DNA of 24,299 bases from Pseudomonadota bacterium (GTDB lineage Bacteria; Pseudomonadota; Alphaproteobacteria; Rhizobiales; Xanthobacteraceae): the NCBI GenBank assembly GCA_021823875.1, contig JAKAMD010000007.1, positions 1-24,299 on the forward strand, given 5' to 3'. The translations under genes and the position numbers were made by a program. The notes beneath the pieces are model-generated. The model saw only the letters and a program-made list of their open reading frames with translations, was not told where the DNA came from and searched no databases. This document shows positions 8,362-16,370 of the stretch, in pieces (position 1 is the stretch's first letter; every line of letters begins with the position of its first letter).

Positions 8362-10143
8362 ATGCCGACCTATAAAGCGCCAGTCGACGATGCCCTGTTT
8401 CTCTTGAACGACGTCTTCCATTTCGAGCGCTACGGCAATCTGCCCGGTTTCGCCGATGCCTCTCCCGATATCGTGGAAGCGGTGTTGCGCGAGGCCGGCA
8501 AGTTCAGCGAGGAGGTGGTGGCGCCGCTCAACCGCATCGGCGACACCGAGGGCTGCACGCGCAAGGCCGACGGCAGCGTGGCCACGCCGACCGGTTTCAA
8601 GGACGCCTACCGGCAGATGGTCGAAGGCGGCTGGATCGGCATCTCGGTGCCGGCCGAATTTGGCGGCCAGGGCCTGCCGGCGACGATGACCTCCATCGTC
8701 AACGAGTTCCTCTGCTCGGCCAATGTGTCCTTCGCGATGTATCCCGGTCTCACGCAGGGCGCGATCGCCGCGCTGCTGGCGCATGCCTCGCCCGAGTTGC
8801 AGGCGAAATATCTGCCCAAGATGACCGAAGGGACATGGACCGGCACCATGAACCTCACCGAGCCGCATTGCGGCACCGATCTCGGGCTCTTGCGTACCAA
8901 GGCGGTGAAGCAGGCCGACGGCAGCTACAAGATCACCGGCACCAAGATTTTCATCTCGGCCGGGGAGCATGATCTCGCCGAGAACATCATTCATCTGGTC
9001 CTGGCGCGCATCGAAGGCGCGCCTGCCGGCACCCACGGCATCTCGTTGTTCATCGTGCCGAAAATCATGGTCGGCGACGACGGCGCATTGGGCGCGCGCA
9101 ACGGCGTGTCCTGCGGCTCGCTCGAAGAGAAGATGGGCATCCACGGCAACGCCACCTGCGTGATGAACTATGACGGCGCCACGGGCTGGCTGATCGGCGA
9201 GGAGAACCGCGGCCTCAACGCTATGTTCGTGATGATGAACGAGGCCCGCCTCGGCGTCGGCATTCAAGGGCTGGCATTGTCCGAGGTCGCCTATCAAAAC
9301 GCGGCGATCTACGCGAAAGAGCGCCTGCAAGGCCGCGCCATCTCGGGCGTCAAATATCCCGACAAGCCGGCCGATCCCATTGTTGTCCATCCGGACGTGC
9401 GGCGCGCGTTGATGACCATCCGCGCGATCAACGAAGGAGGGCGCGCGCTGGTGATCTGGGCTTCGCTGCAAGGCGACGTCGCCCGCCGCTCCGGCAACGA
9501 CAAGGAGCGCCAGAGCGCCGACGATCACATGGGCCTGCTGACTCCGGTGATCAAAGGCGTGCTCACTGATCTGGGCTTCGCCAACACGGTGATGGCGCAG
9601 CAGGTCTATGGCGGACACGGCTACATCGCCGAGCAGGGCATGGAACAGTTCGTGCGCGACGCCCGCATCCCGATGATCTACGAGGGCGCCAACGGCATCC
9701 AGGCGCTCGATCTGGTCGGCCGCAAGATCTGCAAAGACGGCGGCCGCGCGCTGATGGCCTTCCTCGGCGAGGTCGGCGCTTATGTGAAGGACAAGAGCGC
9801 CAACGAAAAGATGAAGCCCTACGTCACGCCGCTCGGCGTCGCCGCCGGCCATCTGCAGCAGGCCTCGATGTGGTTCATGCAGAACGCCATGGCCAAACCC
9901 GACAATGCCGGTGCCGGCGCCTACGACTACATGCACATGTTCGGCCTGGTGGCGCTCGGCTACATGTGGGCGCGCATTGCCGAGGCCGCGCTGCCCAAGG
10001 CGGACCGTGACGCCACCATGAAGAACAAGCTGATCACCGGCCGCTTCTTCATGGAGCGCATGCTGCCGGAGACCGCGGCTCATCTCGCCCGCATCCAGGC
10101 GGGCGCCGACAGCATGATGGCGATGGCCGACGACGCCTTCTGA
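8362..10143 (+). CDS. Acyl-CoA dehydrogenase, ~600-residue class with extra C-terminal domain
   Basis: A 593-residue flavoprotein that oxidises an acyl-CoA to its 2-enoyl-CoA using FAD. Domains in order: N-terminal helical domain (about 40-155, with GGWIGISVPAEFGGQGLP), middle beta domain (about 160-275, with MNLTEPHCGTDLG), C-terminal helical domain (about 285-450), and the additional C-terminal domain of this subclass (about 460-590). The catalytic base is probably E441 in MIYEGANGIQALD. The length and extra domain match the class that includes 3-methylmercaptopropionyl-CoA dehydrogenase (DmdC-like), but substrate cannot be fixed from sequence. I chose ATG 8362 because GGAGAAG lies just upstream and MPTYKAP is a typical start. 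The longer frame from 8245 reads non-homologous residues. The gene appears to stand alone. Confidence 0.92.
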   Translation: MPTYKAPVDDALFLLNDVFHFERYGNLPGFADASPDIVEAVLREAGKFSEEVVAPLNRIGDTEGCTRKADGSVATPTGFKDAYRQMVEGGWIGISVPAEFGGQGLPATMTSIVNEFLCSANVSFAMYPGLTQGAIAALLAHASPELQAKYLPKMTEGTWTGTMNLTEPHCGTDLGLLRTKAVKQADGSYKITGTKIFISAGEHDLAENIIHLVLARIEGAPAGTHGISLFIVPKIMVGDDGALGARNGVSCGSLEEKMGIHGNATCVMNYDGATGWLIGEENRGLNAMFVMMNEARLGVGIQGLALSEVAYQNAAIYAKERLQGRAISGVKYPDKPADPIVVHPDVRRALMTIRAINEGGRALVIWASLQGDVARRSGNDKERQSADDHMGLLTPVIKGVLTDLGFANTVMAQQVYGGHGYIAEQGMEQFVRDARIPMIYEGANGIQALDLVGRKICKDGGRALMAFLGEVGAYVKDKSANEKMKPYVTPLGVAAGHLQQASMWFMQNAMAKPDNAGAGAYDYMHMFGLVALGYMWARIAEAALPKADRDATMKNKLITGRFFMERMLPETAAHLARIQAGADSMMAMADDAF

Positions 10144-10248
10144 CGCCGCGTTGGCGGGGAAGGGACGAAACAGCTTCTCGCCGCGCACCGGCGTGTTGAC
10201 GTCATCGCCCACGCGCAACGATTTTTGGGTGGTTGCATTTCAATCTGT

Positions 10249-10575
10249 TCAGCGCGGCTCACGATCGTGCGTTCGTCGTCGCAGGAAATCCTGCTGATCT
10301 CCGCGTCTTTCCCTCAGTTGATCGCCGGAGGTTGAGTCTAGGCCTCGAAAGATGTCGCGTAGCGACTGGCCTGCGCCGCCGGAGCCTTGACCCGTCGTGC
10401 CACCGAAACCTCCATTGCCATAGCGATAACCGCCGTCGCCATGTTGGACGCCAGCGCCGTATCCAGCGCCCGCGCCGCCGCGCTTCTGCGCTGAGGATGG
10501 CGTAAGACTGAAGGCCAATGCTGCTACCAACACAGCGATGGATGCCAACGCTAGTAACTTCCTACCCATTTGCAT
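10249..10575 (-). CDS. Small Gly-rich secreted protein, unknown function
   Basis: A 108-residue product. It begins with a clear signal peptide (MQMGRKLLALASIAVLVAALAF..., to about residue 30, ending PSSAQ), then a Gly/Tyr-rich stretch (about 32-68, with AGYGAGVQHGDGGYRYGNGG), and a charged Arg-rich tail. The start at 10575 is supported by AGAGGAG 6-7 bases upstream. The longer frame from 10647 reads through that ribosome site and lacks a signal peptide at its N-terminus. I do not recognise the family. The signal peptide and ribosome site argue for a real gene. It is transcribed away from the DUF2189 gene. Confidence 0.6.
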   Translation of the reverse strand: MQMGRKLLALASIAVLVAALAFSLTPSSAQKRGGAGAGYGAGVQHGDGGYRYGNGGFGGTTGQGSGGAGQSLRDIFRGLDSTSGDQLRERRGDQQDFLRRRTHDREPR

Positions 10576-10663
10576 CGGAAGCTCCTCTTGGTTGGTGCGA
10601 CGATCGAACGTCAGGCCCAAGAGAATCTCAATGATATGCGTCAACATGAATATGATGATACCG

Positions 10664-10690
10664 AAATGAAACGATAAAAAAATGAAACGA
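10664..10690. repeat. Direct repeat AAATGAAACGA, two copies
   Basis: The 11-base sequence AAATGAAACGA occurs at 10664-10674 and 10680-10690, with a 16-base period, in an A-rich stretch about 90-115 bases upstream of the small secreted protein. A partial third match (GAAAC at 10707-10711) follows. It could be a tandem regulator site, or simply low complexity. Confidence 0.4.
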
Positions 10691-10925
10691 AAAAGATGAG
10701 CTGACGGAAACTCAAAGCGAATGACATTGCCTGAAGCGATTCAAAATATTCGTGCGAAATAGATATTCATTCGATTCGGTGGCCGCAAAATTTTCGCGCA
10801 CGCATTCTTGCCCGCCGTTCCACGTCATTCTTGGCGGCGCCGAAATTCCAAGACGGCCACAAGCCAGCAAATTGCTGCATTGCATTCTGGCGGTTGCGGG
10901 AACGGGCCGGCGGCCAACCGCCGCT

Positions 10926-10953
10926 TTGACGGCAGCCGGACCGTCCGCATAAC
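10926..10953 (+). promoter_or_regulatory. Candidate sigma-70 promoter of the DUF2189 gene
   Basis: A TTGACG -35-like hexamer (10926-10931) and a CATAAC -10-like hexamer (10948-10953) are separated by 16 bases. They lie about 40 bases before the ATG at 10993, which is itself preceded by AGGGGTGA. The match is moderate and has not been tested. Confidence 0.35.
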
Positions 10954-10992
10954 CTATCAGCCATAATCAAAAAGATTCTCAGGGGTGAAACA

Positions 10993-11781
10993 ATGGCGTC
11001 AATTTCGGGAAAGGTTGATCCAGTCGTGCGCCGCGTGACGGCCGCCGACATTATCGATGCCTTGGGCAAAGGCTTGCGCGACTTCCAGGCGATGCCGCTC
11101 TACGGTCTTGCCATCGGCGCATTCTTTGCCATCGGTGGTAACATCATCGTGTTGAGCGTTACCGCTCTCGGCGTGAGCTATCTCGCTTACCCGATGGCGG
11201 CGGGCTTCGCGCTGATCGGTCCGTTCGCCGCGTTTGCGCTTTATGAAATGAGCCGCCGCCGCGAGAGGGGAGAGAGACCGTCGCTGCGCGGCATCTGGGA
11301 ATTCCTGCGCCATCCCAGCGAAATGGGTTGGATGGCGTTTGTCACCGTGTTCATCTTCCTGGTTTGGATGTACCAGGTGCGGATGTTGATGGCGCTGTTC
11401 CTCGGGCTGCACGCGTCATTCTCGACCCTTCAGCAGTTCATCAATGTCGTGCTCTCCACCAATGAAGGGCTCGCCTTTCTGGTCGTCGGCAATATGGAAG
11501 GAGCGGTGCTCTCGCTCGTCATGTTTTCGCTGACGGTGGTGTCGTTTCCGCTCTTGCTCGACCGTGAAGTCGATTTCGTCACCGCCATGATCACCAGCGT
11601 GAAGGCGGTGGTCGCCAGCCCCGTGCCGATGGTCACCTGGGCGGCTATTATCGTCATGTTGCTGATCATGTCGGCCTTGCCCTTCTTCCTCGGCCTTTTG
11701 GTGACGCTGCCGGTGCTCGGCCATACGACCTGGCATCTCTACCGGCATATCGTCGAGCCGCTGCCCGCTGCTCCGGCGTGA
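10993..11781 (+). CDS. DUF2189 domain-containing integral membrane protein
   Basis: A 262-residue predicted inner-membrane protein with about six hydrophobic segments. These lie near residues 37-60, 62-88, 115-140, 160-190, 195-215 and 215-240. It ends with GHTTWHLYRHIVEP, a characteristic end of the DUF2189 family. The N-terminal VRRVTAADIIDALGKGLRDF is also typical of the family. No biochemical role is established. The ATG has a good ribosome site (AGGGGTGA, 10981-10988). The gene converges on the PAS_5 gene with only two bases between stop codons and no terminator visible. Confidence 0.88.
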   Translation: MASISGKVDPVVRRVTAADIIDALGKGLRDFQAMPLYGLAIGAFFAIGGNIIVLSVTALGVSYLAYPMAAGFALIGPFAAFALYEMSRRRERGERPSLRGIWEFLRHPSEMGWMAFVTVFIFLVWMYQVRMLMALFLGLHASFSTLQQFINVVLSTNEGLAFLVVGNMEGAVLSLVMFSLTVVSFPLLLDREVDFVTAMITSVKAVVASPVPMVTWAAIIVMLLIMSALPFFLGLLVTLPVLGHTTWHLYRHIVEPLPAAPA

Positions 11782-11783
11782 TC

Positions 11784-12344
11784 TCAGCGCAGCGCGCGCG
11801 GCTCGATCATTGCCGAGAGCCGCGGCATTGGTGACCGGCGCTGCGTGTGCATCAGCGCCATGCGATCAAAAGCGCCGTCCGGGCAGAAAAGCTCGAACGA
11901 GGCGAGGATGCGATCGATGTGTTTTCCGTCGTGCGCAAATGGCAGCAGCAAGCGCTCGAAATGCACCTCGCGGTGGTTGCGGTCGATCACGTCGTGAATG
12001 GTGTAGATCGGGCAGCCGGAGTCGACCGCGCGGTGATAGGGTGCCAGCGCGTCGGCGGCGGCGATTGGCGGCAATACGGTGTGAAGATAGCGGCCCCGGC
12101 AATCGGCTGAGTCGTAGAGCTGTCCGACAGCCGCCCCGTGAAAACGGATGGCGAAGAGCGCCTGTCCGTCCTCGCTGATCACATCGATGACGCTGAGATG
12201 ATCCGACATGCTGGACAGACTGTCGATTTGCACCGTCTGCCATTGTGGAATGGACAGCCCGTTCAAATTTTGTGTCCAGAGATTGAGCAGCCATCGTTGA
12301 TGTACGGCGCGAACGACATCCGGCCGCGCGACTTTGAAGGTCAT
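11784..12344 (-). CDS. PAS domain-containing protein (PAS_5 type)
   Basis: A 186-residue soluble protein that looks like a single PAS_5-type fold, a family frequent in Rhizobiales and usually uncharacterised. Features include HQRWLLNLWTQNLNG near the N-terminus, IRFHGAAVGQLYDSADCRGRYLHTVLP in the middle, and HREVHFERLLLPFAHDG towards the end. No kinase, GGDEF or DNA-binding domain is attached, so it would act as a stand-alone sensor or adaptor, if it signals at all. I prefer ATG 12344 (GGGGCTCAGGGG upstream, start MTFKVARPDVV) over the TTG at 12371. It is followed by the convergent DUF2189 gene. Confidence 0.8.
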   Translation of the reverse strand: MTFKVARPDVVRAVHQRWLLNLWTQNLNGLSIPQWQTVQIDSLSSMSDHLSVIDVISEDGQALFAIRFHGAAVGQLYDSADCRGRYLHTVLPPIAAADALAPYHRAVDSGCPIYTIHDVIDRNHREVHFERLLLPFAHDGKHIDRILASFELFCPDGAFDRMALMHTQRRSPMPRLSAMIEPRALR

Positions 12345-12465
12345 CCCCTGAGCCCCCGCCCGCACCTTCAATATCGGTTTGCTGCCGCGGCGCCACTGCC
12401 AACAACGTGTACAAATTTCAAAATAGGAATACGAATTGCGCTCGGGTGCCGGCCCGAAACCGCGC

Positions 12466-13482
12466 TCAGCCGGCGAAGGCCGGCATCACCTCGCGCGAGA
12501 ACAGCGTGAGCGAGCGCGCGGCATCGGTGTCCGACATGTCGCCAAACACCATCTGGCACAGAAGATAATTGATTCCGGCCTCCTGCTGCAGTCGCGCGAC
12601 ATAATCGCGCACGGTCGTCGGCGAGCCGGCGATCCCGTGACCGATTGCCGCCAAACTGGCGAAGTCGGCTGGGTATATGTCCTGTAGCGTGAACGCGGCA
12701 CCCGCACGGCGCCAGATCCAGTCCATGGCCTCGCGCCAGTGCGCATAGGCTGTCGTGGCGATGCGCTGCGCCTCGGCGTCGGTCTCGGCCACCACGATGT
12801 GGCGGGTGATACCGATCATCGGCAACGTATCGATGTTGCGGCCGAGCGCGCGCCATTCCTGAACGTAGCGCTCGCTGATGGCCTGCGCCCGCGCCGACGG
12901 CCCGAGCGAGACAACATTGATGCTGCGCGGTGCCGCCCAGCCGATCGCCTCGGCATTGGGGGCTCCGTACCAGATCGGCGGATGTGGGCGCTGCACCGGC
13001 TTCGCCTGCACCACGTAGTCCTTGTAGCGATAGAATCGCCCGTCGAAATCGAGCACCTCGCTCTCGAAGGCGCGCATCAGCACGGCGAAGGCTTCATGGT
13101 ACATGGCCGGCGCCGCCGCCGGATCGATGCCAAATCTCTGGTGCTCCAACAGTGCGCCGCCACGGCCGACGCCGACCATCAGCCGCCCGCCGCTTAGATG
13201 GTCGAGCATGCAGATTTCCTCGTAAAGCCGCAGCGGGTGATAGAGCGGCAGGACGTAAACCAGCGGTCCCAGCCGGATGCGCTGGGTGCGCGCGATGGCG
13301 GCGGCGAGGAACACGCTGGGACTCGACGCCATGCCGAGTGGAGTCGAATGATGCTCGGCCAGATGATAGCCGTCATAGCCTTCGCGCTCGATCAACTCGA
13401 GCAGGCGCAGGCGGCTGGCGAGCAGGGCACCGAGCGGGCGGCCGTCGCTGTCGAGATGGTCGAAAATTCCAAATTTCAACAC
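12466..13482 (-). CDS. LLM-class flavin-dependent oxidoreductase (luciferase-like monooxygenase)
   Basis: A 338-residue TIM-barrel protein of the bacterial-luciferase superfamily, expected to use reduced flavin (FMNH2 or F420) and oxygen. Typical elements are FGIFDHLD at the start, GYDGYHLAEHHSTPLGMASSPS, RIRLGPLVYVLPLYHPLRLYEE, LDHLSGGRLMVGVGRGG, and a C-terminal IAGSPTTVRDYVARLQQEAG. The substrate is not predictable. I chose the GTG at 13482 because GAGAGGAAG sits at the right distance and VLKFGIFDH is the family's start. The ATG at 13506 has no ribosome site and adds eight non-conserved residues. It is divergent from the solute-binding protein gene. Confidence 0.88.
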   Translation of the reverse strand: MLKFGIFDHLDSDGRPLGALLASRLRLLELIEREGYDGYHLAEHHSTPLGMASSPSVFLAAAIARTQRIRLGPLVYVLPLYHPLRLYEEICMLDHLSGGRLMVGVGRGGALLEHQRFGIDPAAAPAMYHEAFAVLMRAFESEVLDFDGRFYRYKDYVVQAKPVQRPHPPIWYGAPNAEAIGWAAPRSINVVSLGPSARAQAISERYVQEWRALGRNIDTLPMIGITRHIVVAETDAEAQRIATTAYAHWREAMDWIWRRAGAAFTLQDIYPADFASLAAIGHGIAGSPTTVRDYVARLQQEAGINYLLCQMVFGDMSDTDAARSLTLFSREVMPAFAG

Positions 13483-13575
13483 GCTTCCTCTCCCCGGCTG
13501 CCCCATGATGCGGTGGGTCGTGCAAAGTGGGCCTGATGGGCGGTTGTGTTCCGCCCTGGTTTCCAGCGAGCTTAA

Positions 13576-13605
13576 TTGACCACTGGAAGTATCGTTAGCT
13601 ATCGT
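13576..13605 (+). promoter_or_regulatory. Candidate promoter of the solute-binding protein gene
   Basis: TTGACC (13576-13581) and TATCGT (13600-13605) are spaced 18 bases apart, about 35 bases before the ATG at 13641. A strong ribosome site (GGGAGGAAG, 13629-13637) follows. The fit to sigma-70 is moderate. Confidence 0.4.
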
Positions 13606-13640
13606 GGCGCGAATAACTAGACATCCTTGGGAGGAAGACG

Positions 13641-14825
13641 ATGCGTAAAATGACGACCTTCATGCTTGGCCTTGCCACCGCCGCGCTGGTCGGTGTGTCG
13701 GCGCAAGCGCAAGGCGTGATCAAGATCGGCCTGATCGAGCCCTATTCCGGCCAGTTCGCCGATGCCGCGGCGCAGCAAGACAATGCCATCAAGCTGTTCA
13801 TGAAGCAGAATGGCGACATGGTCGCCGGCAAGAAGATCGAGATCATCCGCAAGGACACCGGCGGCATCAATCCGCCAGTCGCCAAGCGGCTGGCGCAGGA
13901 GCTGGTCACCCGCGACAAGGTCGATATCCTGGCCGGCTTCGTGCTGACGCCCAATGCCATGGCTGCCGGCGACATTTCCAAGGAAGCCAAGAAGTTCATG
14001 GTCGTGATGAACGCGGCGACCGCGATCATCACCACCAAGTCGCCCTATATGGCGCGCACCTCGGTGACCATTCCGCAGCTCGAAGAGACCTTCGGCAAAT
14101 GGGTCGCCACCCATACCAAGATCAAGAAGGTCTACACGATGGTCTCCGACTATGGCCCGGGCCATGACGCCGAGCAGTCGTTCCAGGCCGGCTTCAAGGC
14201 GGGCGGCGGCACCATTGTTGGTTCCGTGCGCATGGCGGTCGCCAATCCTGACTTCTCGGCCTATGTGCAGAAGGCCAAGGATATCAACCCGCAAGGCATC
14301 TTCGTGTTCATCCCGGGCGGCGCGCAGCCCGGCGCCTTCGGCAAGGCTCTGGCCGAGCGCGGCATCGACACTAAGAAGGTCCAGATCATGGGCCAGCTCG
14401 AGATCACCGACGAGGCCGCGCTCAAGAGCATGGGCGACGGGGCGCTCGGCATCATCACCGCCGGCCACTACGACTACAATCACAAGTCCAAGTTGAACGC
14501 AGCCTTCGTGAAGGCTTACAACGCGGAATTCCACCGCAACCCCGACTTCTTCTCGATCGGCGCCTGGGACGGCATGCACCTGATCTACGCCGCCCTGAAG
14601 AAGACCAAGGGCAATGCCGACGGCGAGAAACTGATCAAGGCTGCCGAAGGCATGAAGTGGGAAAGCCCGCGCGGTCCGGTGTCGATCGACCCCAAGACGC
14701 GCGACATCATCCAGACCGTCTATGTGCGCAAGGTCGAGAAGGTCGGCGGCAAGCTGGTCAACGTCGACATCGCCGAGATCCACAACGTCAAGGATCCGGT
14801 GAAAGAGCGTATGATGAAGAAGTGA
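13641..14825 (+). CDS. ABC transporter periplasmic substrate-binding protein, branched-chain amino acid type
   Basis: A 394-residue type-I periplasmic binding protein of the LivJ/Peripla_BP_6 group. It has a signal peptide (about 1-23, cleaved after SAQA) and the opening IKIGLIEPYSGQFADAA. Family landmarks include VDILAGFVLTPNAMA, YTMVSDYGPGHDAEQSF, and PDFFSIGAWDGMHLIYAALKK. The group binds branched-chain amino acids, amides, urea or aromatic acids; the ligand is not evident. No permease or ATPase gene lies nearby, and a terminator follows directly, so it is transcribed alone and must share transporter subunits encoded elsewhere. A strong ribosome site supports the start. Confidence 0.92.
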   Translation: MRKMTTFMLGLATAALVGVSAQAQGVIKIGLIEPYSGQFADAAAQQDNAIKLFMKQNGDMVAGKKIEIIRKDTGGINPPVAKRLAQELVTRDKVDILAGFVLTPNAMAAGDISKEAKKFMVVMNAATAIITTKSPYMARTSVTIPQLEETFGKWVATHTKIKKVYTMVSDYGPGHDAEQSFQAGFKAGGGTIVGSVRMAVANPDFSAYVQKAKDINPQGIFVFIPGGAQPGAFGKALAERGIDTKKVQIMGQLEITDEAALKSMGDGALGIITAGHYDYNHKSKLNAAFVKAYNAEFHRNPDFFSIGAWDGMHLIYAALKKTKGNADGEKLIKAAEGMKWESPRGPVSIDPKTRDIIQTVYVRKVEKVGGKLVNVDIAEIHNVKDPVKERMMKK

Positions 14826-14855
14826 CGCTCGCCGTCACGCGGTGAATGTACGCCA

Positions 14856-14889
14856 TGAGCGGGTCCACCTCGGGCCCGCTCATTTTATT
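14856..14889 (+). terminator. Rho-independent terminator after the solute-binding protein gene
   Basis: TGAGCGGG (14856-14863) pairs perfectly with CCCGCTCA (14875-14882) across an 11-base loop and is followed by TTTTATT. It lies 31 bases after the stop codon, which fits termination of the single-gene transcript. Confidence 0.75.
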
Positions 14890-14930
14890 CCACGCAAGTG
14901 GAAATTGAGGTTTGACAAGGCTGCCGACCG

Positions 14931-14972
14931 CGGTCCCCCGCGCGTGGGACCGGCCGGAAATTAATTTCCGGC
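14931..14972. promoter_or_regulatory. Palindrome pair upstream of the beta-oxidation cluster, candidate operator
   Basis: A perfect 20-base palindrome with arms GCCGGAAATT and AATTTCCGGC lies at 14953-14972. Directly before it, CGGTCCC (14931-14937) pairs with GGGACCG (14946-14952). The pair is 57 bases before the first gene of the cluster and after the previous terminator. That is where a dimeric repressor, such as a TetR-type fatty-acid regulator, would bind. No regulator gene is adjacent. Confidence 0.5.
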
Positions 14973-15029
14973 TATGTCTGTCGGCTGCCACCTTGCCGGC
15001 CCCAAACAGGCGCGCTAGGTGGATAACTC

Positions 15030-16187
15030 ATGGACGTTCTCAATCTCCCGCGGCCGGCCTGGATGAGTGAGGACCTCGTCCTGCTCGAAGAGCAGGCGCG
15101 CCGCTTCATCGCCGACACTTACGTTCCCGATCTCGACCGCTGGCATGAGGCCGGCATCTATCCCCACGACGTCTGGACCAAGGCGGGCGAGGCCGGTCTG
15201 CTCTGCGCCTCCATGCCGGAGGAATATGGCGGCGCCGGTGGCACGTTCGCCCACGAGGCGGTGATCAACCGTGAATTCTCGCTCGCCGGTTTCGACACCT
15301 TCGGCGCGCCGCTGCATTCCGGTATCGTCGCACCTTATATTTTGCATTACGGGACGGAGGAGCAGAAAAAGCGTTGGCTGCCTAAGCTCGCGACCGGCGA
15401 GCTGGTTGGCGCCATCGCCATGACCGAGCCCGGCACCGGCTCTGACCTGCAGGGCGTGCGCACCAAGGCGGAGAAATCCGGCAACGGCTACGTGCTCAAC
15501 GGCTCCAAGACCTTCATCACCAACGGCCAGCACGCCAACCTGATCATTGTCGTCGCCAAGACCGAACCCAAAGCCGGCGCAAAGGGCGTCTCGCTGATGG
15601 TGGTGGAGACTGACCAGGCGCCCGGCTTCCGCCGCGGCCGCAAGCTCAAGAAGCTCGGCATGGATTCCGCCGACACCTCGGAATTATTTTTCGAGGACGT
15701 GAAGCTGCCGGCCGAGAATCTGCTCGGCACCGAGGAGGGGCAGGGATTCTACCAATTGATGAAGGAACTGCCGCAAGAGCGGCTGATCGTCGCCGTGCAC
15801 GCGGTCGCCATGATGGAGCGGGCGCTCGCGCTCACCATCGACTACGTCAAGCAGCGCTCGGCCTTCGGCAAGAAGATCATCGAGTTTCAGAACACCCAGT
15901 TCGAGCTCGCCGAATGCAAGACCGACACCACCATCGCCAAGGTTTTTCTCGACCATTGCATCGGCGAGCATGTCGCCGGTCGTCTTGATACCGTCACGGC
16001 TTCGATGGCGAAATACCGGCTGGCCGACACGCAAGCGAAAGTGATCGACCGCTGCCTGCAATTGTTCGGCGGCTATGGCTATATGGACGAGTATCCGATC
16101 TCGCGGCTCTACCGCGATGCGCGCGTGCTGCGCATCTATGCGGGGACCAACGAGATCATGAAGCTGCTGATCGCGCGGAGTTTGTGA
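15030..16187 (+). CDS. Acyl-CoA dehydrogenase, long-chain (LCAD-like) type
   Basis: A 385-residue FAD enzyme for the first step of beta-oxidation. The N-terminal helical domain spans about 10-120 (LCASMPEEYGGAGG). The middle domain contains AIAMTEPGTGSDLQG (about 130-145). The C-terminal helical domain runs from about 240 to 385. The usual medium-chain catalytic Glu (IYEGT) is replaced by Ala in RIYAGTNEIMKLL. Instead, E250 in LPQERLIVA aligns with the catalytic Glu of mammalian long-chain acyl-CoA dehydrogenase, and the surrounding sequence is very LCAD-like (YVKQRSAFGKKI, YPISRLYRDARV). Long or branched acyl chains are therefore the likely substrates. AGGTGG precedes the ATG. It is the first gene of the beta-oxidation cluster. 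Confidence 0.92.
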   Translation: MDVLNLPRPAWMSEDLVLLEEQARRFIADTYVPDLDRWHEAGIYPHDVWTKAGEAGLLCASMPEEYGGAGGTFAHEAVINREFSLAGFDTFGAPLHSGIVAPYILHYGTEEQKKRWLPKLATGELVGAIAMTEPGTGSDLQGVRTKAEKSGNGYVLNGSKTFITNGQHANLIIVVAKTEPKAGAKGVSLMVVETDQAPGFRRGRKLKKLGMDSADTSELFFEDVKLPAENLLGTEEGQGFYQLMKELPQERLIVAVHAVAMMERALALTIDYVKQRSAFGKKIIEFQNTQFELAECKTDTTIAKVFLDHCIGEHVAGRLDTVTASMAKYRLADTQAKVIDRCLQLFGGYGYMDEYPISRLYRDARVLRIYAGTNEIMKLLIARSL

Positions 16188-16194
16188 TTTCTCT

Positions 16195-16370
16195 GTCATT
16201 CCGGGGCGCCACCCCAAGTCGGCTACAGCCGACTTGGGTAGTTCAAAATCCTGATCTCGGGTAAACCCGAGATCAGGTGCGGCGAGCCCGGAATCCAGGG
16301 CCAGGACGAAACGCTACGAGTTTATCTCTGGATTCCGGGCTCGCGGGCTTTGCCCGCGCCCCGGAATGAC
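16195..16370. repeat. Composite palindromic repeat between acyl-CoA dehydrogenase and thiolase genes
   Basis: The outer arms 16195-16209 and 16356-16370 are perfect 15-base reverse complements (GTCATTCCGGGGCGC type). Inside, 16282-16298 and 16328-16344 pair over 17 bases. Three small hairpins are nested or adjacent: 16213-16223/16228-16238 (11 bp), 16250-16261/16266-16277 (12 bp) and 16343-16348/16352-16357 (6 bp). The whole can fold into a large branched structure in RNA or a cruciform in DNA. The right end touches the thiolase ribosome site. It is of the REP-like class seen between genes in Bradyrhizobium and its relatives. Confidence 0.9.

Larger units (their letters stand above)
10576..10992. 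other. Divergent intergenic region, AT-rich in its left half
   Basis: This 417-base gap separates the small secreted protein from the DUF2189 gene. The left part (about 10630-10780) is unusually A-rich for this genome and includes an 11-base direct repeat (10664-10690). The right part has a candidate promoter (10926-10953). Short frames here have no recognisable content. Confidence 0.6.

Noticed and set aside
8314..10218. A 634-codon open frame on the minus strand opposite the acyl-CoA dehydrogenase
   Set aside because: It is His/Arg/Ala-rich without family motifs. The plus-strand frame encodes a complete dehydrogenase with catalytic residues.
10752..10952. A 66-codon plus-strand frame before the DUF2189 gene
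   Set aside because: It overlaps the candidate promoter and has no ribosome site or protein-like pattern.
13617..14783. A 388-codon minus-strand frame opposite the solute-binding protein
   Set aside because: It is an Asp/Gly/Leu-rich antisense shadow. The plus strand has a signal peptide, a strong ribosome site and the family fold.
14912..14917. A perfect TTGACA hexamer upstream of the LCAD-like gene
   Set aside because: No acceptable -10 hexamer lies 16-18 bases downstream in this GC-rich stretch, so I did not call a promoter.
15018..15026. A near match to a DnaA box (TTATCCACC on the minus strand)
   Set aside because: It is a single site overlapping a ribosome-binding region. No cluster, AT-rich unwinding region or replication gene is nearby.
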